Made by a program: the position numbers and the translations under genes. Shown piece after piece: positions 10,630-17,073 of a DNA stretch of 18,783 bases. The notes under the pieces were generated by a model. That model ran no database searches and was not told the DNA's origin. It saw only the letters and a list, made by a program, of their open reading frames with translations. The stretch comes from Bacillota bacterium (lineage in GTDB: Bacteria > Bacillota > Clostridia > Peptostreptococcales > Anaerovoracaceae). Within the stretch, counting starts at the first letter, position 1. Every line of letters begins with the position of its first letter. The DNA lies in contig JAFRLD010000155.1 of assembly GCA_017431395.1 (NCBI GenBank), positions 1 through 18,783 of the forward strand. Direction: 5' to 3'.

Positions 10630-12168
10630 ATGACCTACAGCTGTGTGATCGTGGACGATGAACCCAGGATCTGCGCGCTTATCCGCAAACTGGGGAACTG
10701 GGAAGAACATCATATCGAGATCAAGGCCGTCTGTTATGACGGCCAGAGCGCCGTGGAGGCGATCCTGAAGGAAAAGCCGGATATCGTTCTGACCGATATG
10801 CAGATACCGGTCTATACCGGGACGGAGATCATCGAGAAGGTACAGGCTGCCGGGGTATATCCTCATTTCGTGATCATCAGCGGCTATGCCGAGTTTGAAT
10901 ATGCCCAGAAAGCGATGCAGCTGGGAGCGGTCGATTATCTGGTCAAACCGATCAATAAAGAGAAACTGAATGCGGTATTGGCCAAATGCGTAATACGTTC
11001 CGGAGAAGAAAAGGCTCTGGATGAAGAAAAGGAAGATCTCCGGGAGAGCCGCAAGGATCTCTTCTGGCGGGATCTGTTCAAGGGGGAGATCGCTTTTGCG
11101 GAGGGCGGACTGGCACCGCGTTATCGGATCGATTGGAAAGACTGCGACCACGTGCTGTGGAAAGCGGCAGCGATCATAAATGAGGAACAGCGGAACAGCC
11201 TGGTGCGCGGCAAGGCGGCCGAACTGGCAGCGGAACTCTTTCCCGATGCCCTGATCGGACAGAAGGAAGATGACGACAGTCTCTGGCTGATCCGCGAGAA
11301 GGACGAACAGGAACAGGATGCCGCCCGCAGTCTCTTTGCCGCACTGAAGAACCTGCCGGGCCAGCAGGAAGGAACGCGTCTGCTGATCGCCCGCAGCCGG
11401 CCTTTCCGGGAAGCGGCTGCCCTGCCCGGGGCGCTGGAAGAAGCGGAGAAAGCCCTGGCCAGCCGTTACGGTCATGCCGGAGAAGCGATCCTCTCCTATC
11501 AGCCGGAAGAGGGGAAACCGCTGGGACAATACCTGGACCGCTCTTTCCTGAATGCGTTCCGCTATGAGCTTTCACAGCTGAATGAAGATGGCTGCGAAGG
11601 ACTGCTGCAGTCTCTGCAGCAGGATTTCCTTGGTGCTGCACCGGTGAGCGAAGGACTCGAAGAGAGCGGAGAGAGGCTGATCGGACTGAGCGCTGAAGCG
11701 CTGGCTCTTCCGCAGGAAGAAAGACTGCAGCGCTACCGGCAGCACAGTCGTTCGACGATGGATTATCCGGCCTTCTTCCGGCTCCTGCAGGAAGAAGTGA
11801 AACGGCAGATCAAAGAGAAGCGGGACAGTGACTACCGCCGGCTGTCCGAACCGGTCTACCGGATCCGGGAGTATATCCAGGCACACTATCAGGAAGAGCT
11901 GTCACTGAGCGAACTGGCGGAGCTGGCCGATCTTTCGCCGGCTTATTTCTCAGCTGTCTTCAAGAAAGAGAACGGCAGCGGGATCGCGGAATATATCAAT
12001 GAAGTGCGCTGTCATGAGGCGCAGCGTCTGCTGCTGGAGAGCCGGCTGACGACGGCCGCTATCGCCCAGGAAGTCGGATACAACGACGAGAAGTATTTCC
12101 TGCGGCAGTTCAAGAAGACCGTAGGGATCACCCCTTCGCAGTACCGTAAGGTAAACAACTATGAATAG
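10630..12168 (+). CDS. YesN-type response regulator, receiver domain plus AraC helix-turn-helix
   Basis: The 512-residue protein starts with a receiver domain: acidic pocket Asp9-Asp10, phospho-acceptor Asp56 in VLTDMQIP, Ser84 and Lys106 in LVKPI. A long variable middle follows. The last 100 residues form an AraC-type double helix-turn-helix (YRIREYIQAHY near 409, SLSELAELADLSPAYFSAVF, then IAQEVGYNDEKYFLRQFKK and GITPSQYRK). It should bind DNA after phosphorylation by the kinase downstream and probably controls the divergent transporter operon. An upstream in-frame ATG at 10576 would add 18 hydrophobic, non-family residues; GAGGTG before the ATG at 10630 and the receiver's first strand decide the start. 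The gene overlaps the kinase gene by 8 bases. Confidence 0.93.
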   Translation: MTYSCVIVDDEPRICALIRKLGNWEEHHIEIKAVCYDGQSAVEAILKEKPDIVLTDMQIPVYTGTEIIEKVQAAGVYPHFVIISGYAEFEYAQKAMQLGAVDYLVKPINKEKLNAVLAKCVIRSGEEKALDEEKEDLRESRKDLFWRDLFKGEIAFAEGGLAPRYRIDWKDCDHVLWKAAAIINEEQRNSLVRGKAAELAAELFPDALIGQKEDDDSLWLIREKDEQEQDAARSLFAALKNLPGQQEGTRLLIARSRPFREAAALPGALEEAEKALASRYGHAGEAILSYQPEEGKPLGQYLDRSFLNAFRYELSQLNEDGCEGLLQSLQQDFLGAAPVSEGLEESGERLIGLSAEALALPQEERLQRYRQHSRSTMDYPAFFRLLQEEVKRQIKEKRDSDYRRLSEPVYRIREYIQAHYQEELSLSELAELADLSPAYFSAVFKKENGSGIAEYINEVRCHEAQRLLLESRLTTAAIAQEVGYNDEKYFLRQFKKTVGITPSQYRKVNNYE

Positions 12169-12970
12169 CACGCTGTTCGCTGTGATCGTTTTTCTGCTGA
12201 CGGCAGCCTGTATCGGACTGCTGTGGAAACAGCGGAAACTGAATGAAGAGAAGAAACAGCTGGAAGAAAAGCTGCAGGCTTTTGATCAGGCACAGAATGA
12301 GCTCTTCGTGCGGCAGATGGATCTGAAGATGCTGCAGAATCAGATCAATCCGCACTTTCTCTACAACACGCTGGAAGCGATCCGTTCCGAAGCGGAGATC
12401 AACGATCAGGAAGAGATCGCTGCTACTACTGAGACCCTGGCCAACTATTTCCGTTACTGTATCAACAGTCACGGGGAACCGGTCCATCTCTTTGAGGAAC
12501 TGGAGAACGTCAAGAACTATTTCGCGATCATCCGCTTCCGTTTCTATGACCGTATGAAGCTCATCATCGATATCGATGATGAAGAGATCCTGCAGAGTTA
12601 TCTGCCGCGGATGACCCTGCAGCCGCTGGTCGAGAATGCCGTCAATCACGGTTTCGAAAACAAGCTCTCCGATGCGGTCGTAACGATCTCGGCGCAGCGC
12701 AGCGAGGAGATCGTCTATCTGCGCATCTCCGACAACGGCTGCGGGATGAATGAAGAAGCACTGAGCAGACTGCAGGAACGTCTTTCCGCACCGCCGGAGA
12801 AGATCGCTTCCGGCAAGAGCCGTCACGGAGTGGCACTGCCCAATATCCATTACCGTCTGAAACTGATGTTCGGAGAAGGTTTCGGTCTGCATATCGAGAG
12901 CGTCGAGAACGAAGGCACGGACATGATCGTCGATTATCCTCTGCACTATCATCCGGAGGAAGAACGATGA
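12161..12970 (+). CDS. YesM/LytS-type sensor histidine kinase lacking an extracellular sensor domain
   Basis: The 269-residue protein has one N-terminal membrane helix (about 4-22), a Lys/Glu/Gln coiled coil (25-58), then the His_kinase (PF06580) motif LQNQINPHFLYNTLE with phospho-His65. The ATP domain follows: N-box PLVENAVNHGF (Asn159), G1 DNGCGM (191-196) and GVALPNIHYRL (223-233). The catalytic part is complete. Family members are usually near 600 residues with two membrane helices around an extracellular Cache-type domain; both the second helix and the sensor are absent. It overlaps the regulator gene (8 bases) and the next gene (4 bases, ATGA). The signal must come from another membrane or cytoplasmic partner, for which the ATPase-like protein encoded next is the obvious candidate (inference). 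Confidence 0.92.
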   Translation: MNSTLFAVIVFLLTAACIGLLWKQRKLNEEKKQLEEKLQAFDQAQNELFVRQMDLKMLQNQINPHFLYNTLEAIRSEAEINDQEEIAATTETLANYFRYCINSHGEPVHLFEELENVKNYFAIIRFRFYDRMKLIIDIDDEEILQSYLPRMTLQPLVENAVNHGFENKLSDAVVTISAQRSEEIVYLRISDNGCGMNEEALSRLQERLSAPPEKIASGKSRHGVALPNIHYRLKLMFGEGFGLHIESVENEGTDMIVDYPLHYHPEEER

Positions 12971-14298
12971 AGGAACTGGTGAGACTGGTGGATGCCCGGG
13001 CTCAGTATGCCGCCAACAGCGGGATCGATCATCTGACCTATACCGTCTTTGATGATGGTGTGGAAATGCTGATCGGTCTGCACAATTCGGGAAAGACGAC
13101 ACTGATCAAAGTCCTGACCGGGGAATGTCCGCTGTCGGCAGGGCTCCTGTATATCAACGGTCAGAAAAGGACTTCCTACAGTAAAGAGGAGGCCTTCCGG
13201 GAAGGGGTCTTCAGTCTGGATGTAAGATCGGTCCGGATGATCCCCAACCTGAGCGTCAAGGAGAATCTGGAGCTGTATTATGCTCCGCAGCGGAAGCGTT
13301 CCTTTACGATCGATAACGAAGCGATCCGGGAGAGAGCGCTGGAACTGTTCCGGGAATATGATCTGCAGATCGATCCGGATCAGGCAGCAAGAGATCTGTC
13401 CTATATCGATACCGTGATCCTCAGCATCCTGCAGTTCGTCTATCTGAAAGCCCGGCTGATCCTCTTTGATTACACCGGCTTCAATCTGTCCTACAGCGAA
13501 TACGAAAAACTGAATCAGGTCATCCGGAAAGTTCAGCAGCACGGTGTGACCTTTCTGGTCCTGACTGACTCTTATGATCAGAATGTGCCCTGGAAGGTAC
13601 GCAGCTGCGTCATCCGCAAAGGAAAGATCATCCGGGAATTCGCTGCCGGAGAAGCAGACTACCGGGAGATCACCCGTCTGCTGGTAACGGCGGATGATCA
13701 GCATCATGGCGAGCCGGATCCCCGGCTGCGGGGCATCCTGGAACTGGAGAACTACGAGCAGGAGATCCGGGACTATATCGCTGCCCTGCCCTACCGGGAT
13801 GAACTGCAGCTTTCGGAGAAAACACACTATCTGAGCCGGGAAGACCTGAAGACCTTCTGCGACAACCTCAGCATCGGCGACAATATCGCCCTGGTACGCT
13901 ATCCGCGCATCAGCGAACATGGCTATATTGAAGAGAATATCCTGAATTATCTCGAGGAGCGTTTCGCAGACCTGCTGGAACGCTGCGGATCACGCAAAAA
14001 AGAACGGCTCAGCGAACTGAGCCATGCGGACCGCCGGATCCTGGGGATCGAACGCTGGGCGGCTGCCGGATACGAGAGCTTGGTCATACAGGATCCGGCT
14101 CTGGGTCTGGATGCGAACGGCCGGAGGATCCTGCAGCATTATCTGCTGGATCTGGCAGGCAGAGGCGTCCGCTGTCTGCTGGTGTTCTATTCCAGCGGGG
14201 AACTGTCACAGATCTGTTCCCGCCTCTATGTCTGCCGCAGGGGAACCCTGCTGACAAAGACAAGAGGAGAAGACGGACGTTCTTACTATCCGAAATAG
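12967..14298 (+). CDS. Degenerate RbsA-like tandem ABC ATPase, probable regulatory pseudo-ATPase
   Basis: The 443-residue protein follows the RbsA plan but is shorter and has lost key residues. N-half: Walker A GLHNSGKTT (37-45) is intact and MIPNLSVKENL (91-101) matches RbsA. However the Q-loop Gln is missing, the signature reads LSYID (144-148) instead of LSTAQ, Walker B is FDY with Tyr169 in place of catalytic Glu, and the switch His is Asp201. C-half: no Walker A is recognisable, the signature is LSHAD (351-355), and Walker B reads VIQDPALGLD (373-382). It may bind ATP in the first site but should not hydrolyse normally. The 4-base ATGA overlap with the kinase gene indicates coupled synthesis. 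I infer a signalling role between transporter and kinase. A decaying transporter ATPase is the alternative, but the frame is intact over 443 codons. Confidence 0.85.
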   Translation: MKELVRLVDARAQYAANSGIDHLTYTVFDDGVEMLIGLHNSGKTTLIKVLTGECPLSAGLLYINGQKRTSYSKEEAFREGVFSLDVRSVRMIPNLSVKENLELYYAPQRKRSFTIDNEAIRERALELFREYDLQIDPDQAARDLSYIDTVILSILQFVYLKARLILFDYTGFNLSYSEYEKLNQVIRKVQQHGVTFLVLTDSYDQNVPWKVRSCVIRKGKIIREFAAGEADYREITRLLVTADDQHHGEPDPRLRGILELENYEQEIRDYIAALPYRDELQLSEKTHYLSREDLKTFCDNLSIGDNIALVRYPRISEHGYIEENILNYLEERFADLLERCGSRKKERLSELSHADRRILGIERWAAAGYESLVIQDPALGLDANGRRILQHYLLDLAGRGVRCLLVFYSSGELSQICSRLYVCRRGTLLTKTRGEDGRSYYPK

Positions 14299-14299
14299 A

Positions 14300-14325
14300 A
14301 TGACCGGTCTTTCGACCGGTCATTT
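14300..14325. terminator. Bidirectional terminator between convergent operons
   Basis: AATGACCGGTC (14300-14310) and GACCGGTCATT (14315-14325) make a perfect 11-bp stem with loop TTTC. It starts just after the stop codon of the ATPase-like gene and includes the TAA of the convergent SIS-like gene. Short T-rich flanks (TTAATCC) support termination on the plus strand. Confidence 0.75.
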
Positions 14326-15250
14326 AATCCTCCCACTGATAGGTATAGAGTTTTTCGCTGATCTCCGGAACGACCTTCTTGGAGAGGTCTCTTCCCTGGG
14401 CTTCGGCCATGGCTTTGCAGAGATACATCATGCGGTGCACGGAAGCGAACTCGTTGATGACCTCATCGTCATATAAAGGAGAAAACTGCGTAACGTGTTC
14501 ATAGAAGCCCGGCAGTTCGCTCTGTAAAAGACGGTCATAAGAACTGTCGGCAGGGAACCAGATCAGATCGTTATGGAAGCGGTCGTTGAGCTGGCAGCAG
14601 CCATGGGCATAGTTATAGGTCTCATGCAAGACCGGAGCGGCCAGAGCTCCTTCACAGAGCGTAGAATCCAGGAAGCGCATGGCTACGCTGTTTTCCGTTC
14701 CGCCCAGCACCTCCACGACATTCGTCTGCGGCAGGACCGGGAAGGTATATTCCGTATCCAGGATCTCCTTCAGCAGTTTCTGATCGTTGGCGGTGTAGTA
14801 AAGGAAAGCCAGCGCCATCGGGATCAGGGTCCCGGCAAAGGAAACGAAACTGAGCTCCTCGTCTCTGACCTTATACTGCAGCGGACGGGCTCCTTCGCGG
14901 GTATTGGCTGAGAAGAGATACTTCTGCAGGCCGTTATGGAAAGCGGCATCGACACCGGCGTTGGCGCCGGAGTAACTGCAGCTCACCACATTCTGCCAGT
15001 AGGAAAGGCTGCCGTACAGCAGATCACGCGGGTAACGGTGCTCTGCCAGGATGTGGTTCTTGGCAGACAATACCTTGGCAACATAGCAGCTGACGACAGA
15101 AGAACCGCCGACCCCGGTGACCAGCGTATTGCCCCGGATCGATAAAAGACCGGTAAAGAGGCTGTTCAGATCGGTATCCTCTACAGCTTCCAGAACTCTG
15201 TCCTTCAGCCGGCTGAAGCAGTATTCCATCGTTTCTCCCCAGATATCCAT
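14324..15250 (-). CDS. SIS-domain-like protein of unknown function
   Basis: The 308-residue protein has VTGVGGSSVVSCYVAKVL (44-61), then VVSCSYSGANAGVDAAF (88-104) and LFSANTREG (112-120). This Gly/Ser loop, SxSGxxxG helix and strand-plus-threonine order resembles the SIS fold that binds phosphosugars in isomerases and GlmS. The C-terminal half (TNVVEVLGGTEN, HETYNYAHGC) is not familiar to me; a second SIS-like lobe is possible. The start at 15250 is chosen because AGGAGC stands 7 bases upstream; a longer frame to 15322 lacks one. It is convergent to the regulatory operon and stands alone, so it need not belong to the glycoside pathway. Substrate and role are unknown. Confidence 0.7.
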   Translation of the reverse strand: MDIWGETMEYCFSRLKDRVLEAVEDTDLNSLFTGLLSIRGNTLVTGVGGSSVVSCYVAKVLSAKNHILAEHRYPRDLLYGSLSYWQNVVSCSYSGANAGVDAAFHNGLQKYLFSANTREGARPLQYKVRDEELSFVSFAGTLIPMALAFLYYTANDQKLLKEILDTEYTFPVLPQTNVVEVLGGTENSVAMRFLDSTLCEGALAAPVLHETYNYAHGCCQLNDRFHNDLIWFPADSSYDRLLQSELPGFYEHVTQFSPLYDDEVINEFASVHRMMYLCKAMAEAQGRDLSKKVVPEISEKLYTYQWED

Positions 15251-15254
15251 AAAT

Positions 15255-15278
15255 GTGCTCCTTTTTTCTTCTATTATA
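15255..15278 (-). promoter_or_regulatory. -10 element and ribosome site of the SIS-like gene
   Basis: On the minus strand a perfect TATAAT (15278-15273) is followed by AGAAGAAAAA, AGGAGC and, after a short spacer, the ATG at 15250. No good -35 is found 16-18 bases upstream, so the transcription start is tentative; the leader would be very short. Confidence 0.4.
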
Positions 15279-15311
15279 TCTTTGGCAGAAGAGGGACAGC
15301 AGTTTTTCAAA

Positions 15312-15331
15312 ATATTCCACAAAAGGAATAT
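15312..15331. promoter_or_regulatory. Inverted repeat just before the toxin start, candidate antitoxin operator
   Basis: ATATTCC (15312-15318) and GGAATAT (15325-15331) are perfect inverted repeats around ACAAAA, ending two bases before the toxin ATG. XRE-type antitoxins commonly repress their own operon through such dyads. The right arm doubles as a weak AGGA ribosome site. Confidence 0.4.
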
Positions 15332-15333
15332 AG

Positions 15334-15690
15334 ATGTTTACTGTAGTGTTTTATCAGAACCAAGACGGATCAAAACCGGCATTGGAATCCATTCGCAGCA
15401 TCCAGGATGTAAAACTGCGTGCGTAAGTATATCGCAGCCTAAAACTCCTGGAATCTTACGGAAACCGGCTTGGAGAACCGGATACAAAAGCTTTGGGAGA
15501 CGGGATCTTCGAGCTTCGCACAAAGAGCGGTTCAAATATTGTCAGAACACTGTATTTCTATCAGGGTCACAAAGTCATCGTCGTCACAAACAGTTTTGTA
15601 AAGAAGACGCAGAAAACACCGGAGAACGAGATCGAAACAGCCAGAAAGAGGAAAGCGTACTATGAACAAAATCAGAAAGAACGAACTTGA
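15334..15690 (+). pseudogene. higB: HigB/RelE-type toxin gene (phage Gp49-like) with one in-frame stop
   Basis: One reading frame from ATG 15334 to TGA 15690 encodes the whole family pattern: MFTVVFYQNQDGSKPALESI, then a run ending VKLRA, TAA at 15424-15426, then LKLLESYGNRLGEPDTKALG, DGIFELRTKSGSNIVRTLYF and FVKKTQKTPENEIETARKRK. The TAA falls where relatives usually have Lys, so a single base change (AAA, CAA or GAA to TAA) explains it. The frame is otherwise undamaged on both sides, meaning the lesion is recent or the stop is read through. A TTG at 15493 could start a C-terminal piece only. These toxins are ribosome-dependent mRNA endonucleases. The 3' end overlaps the antitoxin gene by 29 bases. 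Confidence 0.82.
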
Positions 15691-15949
15691 AGAAGCGATC
15701 CAGTCAGAAATGAACGATCCTGCTTTTGCGCGCGCCTGGGCAGAAACAGAGTTGGAAGATCAGATCCGAAGGATGCTGATCGAAGCACGCATCGAGCAGA
15801 ACCTGACGCAGGAAGAGCTGGCCGCACGCAGCGGGATCCGGCAGTCGAATATCAGCCGCATCGAAAACGGCAGCGTTATCCCGACGTTGCAGACGCTGAA
15901 TGCGATCGCCGTAGGTATCGGCAAAAGACTGAAGATCACATTGCTTTGA
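15662..15949 (+). CDS. higA: HigA-type XRE antitoxin
   Basis: The 95-residue protein has a Cro/C1-type helix-turn-helix at about 35-90: LIEARIEQNLTQEELAARSG, IRQSNISRIENGSVIPTLQT, then LNAIAVGIGKRLKITL. Length and gene order (toxin first, 29-base overlap) are those of HigB/HigA-like pairs. It should bind and neutralise the toxin and repress the shared promoter, perhaps at the dyad at 15312-15331. It is intact although the toxin frame is interrupted, so it may persist as a regulator or as protection against related toxins. The overlap means its translation would normally be coupled to the toxin; the early stop could lower its expression. No separate strong promoter is seen. Confidence 0.88.
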   Translation: MNKIRKNELEEAIQSEMNDPAFARAWAETELEDQIRRMLIEARIEQNLTQEELAARSGIRQSNISRIENGSVIPTLQTLNAIAVGIGKRLKITLL

Positions 15950-15957
15950 AGCAGACC

Positions 15958-15989
15958 CAAAGGCAGCCGCATTACCGCGGCTGCCTTTG
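15958..15989. terminator. Bidirectional terminator between antitoxin gene and zincin remnant
   Basis: CAAAGGCAGCCGC (15958-15970) and GCGGCTGCCTTTG (15977-15989) form a perfect 13-bp stem around ATTACC. It lies 8 bases after the antitoxin stop and 7 bases after the minus-strand stop at 15997, so it can serve both convergent genes. Confidence 0.8.
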
Positions 15990-15996
15990 TCTGATC

Positions 15997-17073
15997 TTAC
16001 TGGGCAAACCAGGTATCGCCCCGGCGGCGTTTCCTTTCCGGCTGTCCGCTCTGGCGGACATAACGGAAGAGCGCTTTTTGCAGATCGCCGAGCAGTGCGG
16101 GATGCAGGGAAGCCGTTTCCGGATCGAAATGCCAGCTGAAGTCGGAATGCCGGTAGAGGCAGGAACGGAAGGCTCTGCCTTCGCTCTGCCAGCAGAAGTC
16201 CTTCAGCTCTTTGTAATTCTCTTTTACGGTCATCTGCTTGCCCTCAATATCGATCTCAGTGATTCGGTAACGATTATTGGAAATATTCTCCAGCCAGTCC
16301 GAAGCGAAGTAGTTCAGATCTTCGCCCATCTCCTTGCTGTCGGCTGCGGTGACGTAGTAGGCAAGATTATCCTGCTGGAATGAATATGCCATCAGCATCC
16401 GGTTTTCGGTGTCTACGGTGAATTCCATATCCGGATCTGCCATCATGTCGCCATTTTGTTTGTAGTAGTGGGACATGGCAATGCGGTCATCAATGACCCG
16501 CTCGATATGCAGATCCATCATTCCCGGAGAGGAAAGCTTCATATAGTGAGCGTCTCCTGCAAGGATCGGCTTGGCAAAAGCCTCCAGCTTTTCATAATTG
16601 ACTCTTTCTCTGGATCCTTCGATTGCTTCTCCGGAAGGAGGGAGATACTGATTGTCCTTGTTGGCTTCAAGAAGCTTTTCTTCATAGATCGGATCGATCT
16701 TTTCGATGATCTCGTGAGCGCTGGCATGGATGTCCAGAAGAATCTGCTTCAGTTCATCCGGATGTTCCGATGCATAGGCGGCAACATAGGTGAAGCTGTA
16801 ATCGCTGGTGTCGATGCCGAAGTGATCGCAGATGACAAATGCCAGTGATTCAGCTTCGACTTCTCTTTGGAACTGCGGTTTATCCGTCTGCTTATGAAGG
16901 CGGCTATGGGCATATTCATGTGCCAGTGTTTTGACGATCTGCTTGTCATCGTCATTAGTTTTGGCTGTCCGACGAAAATCCGCTAATGATTCATCAAAGA
17001 TGTCTTTTACTCCAAAGGCTTCAATATTTAGGAAAAGCTGTTTGGGTAAAATAAACTTGGTCTTTTTCTGGAT
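15997..17073 (-). pseudogene. C-terminal part of an ArdC/LtrC-like zincin of conjugative elements, 5'-truncated
   Basis: The frame is open from 17073 to the TAA at 15997 (358 codons) but has no ATG, GTG or TTG start before the zinc site. It reads IVKTLAHEYAHSRLH (HExxH ligands), then REVEAESLAFVICDHFGIDT (third ligand Glu) and SDYSFTYVAAYASEHPDELK. This HExxH, EVEAES, GIDTSDYSF order is typical of the ArdC-like antirestriction or DUF955-linked proteins of integrative conjugative elements. The missing N-terminus would carry the ArdC single-strand DNA-binding domain. An ATG at 16542 would give 181 residues without the zinc site. The upstream part is replaced by the ankyrin gene, whose end overlaps by 53 bases, so this is read as a remnant rather than a functional gene. 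Confidence 0.72.

Noticed and set aside
10486..11529. 347-codon minus-strand frame opposite the response regulator
   Set aside because: Plus strand has receiver and AraC domains; the mirror frame has no family features.
12128..13920. Two long minus-strand frames opposite the histidine kinase and the pseudo-ATPase
   Set aside because: Mirror frames of genes with clear PF06580 and ABC-like motifs; they cross gene boundaries without any promoter or ribosome site.
15117..15665. Plus-strand frame spanning the SIS-like start and the toxin
   Set aside because: It runs antisense through the SIS-like gene and then out of frame through the toxin; no motif or start signal.
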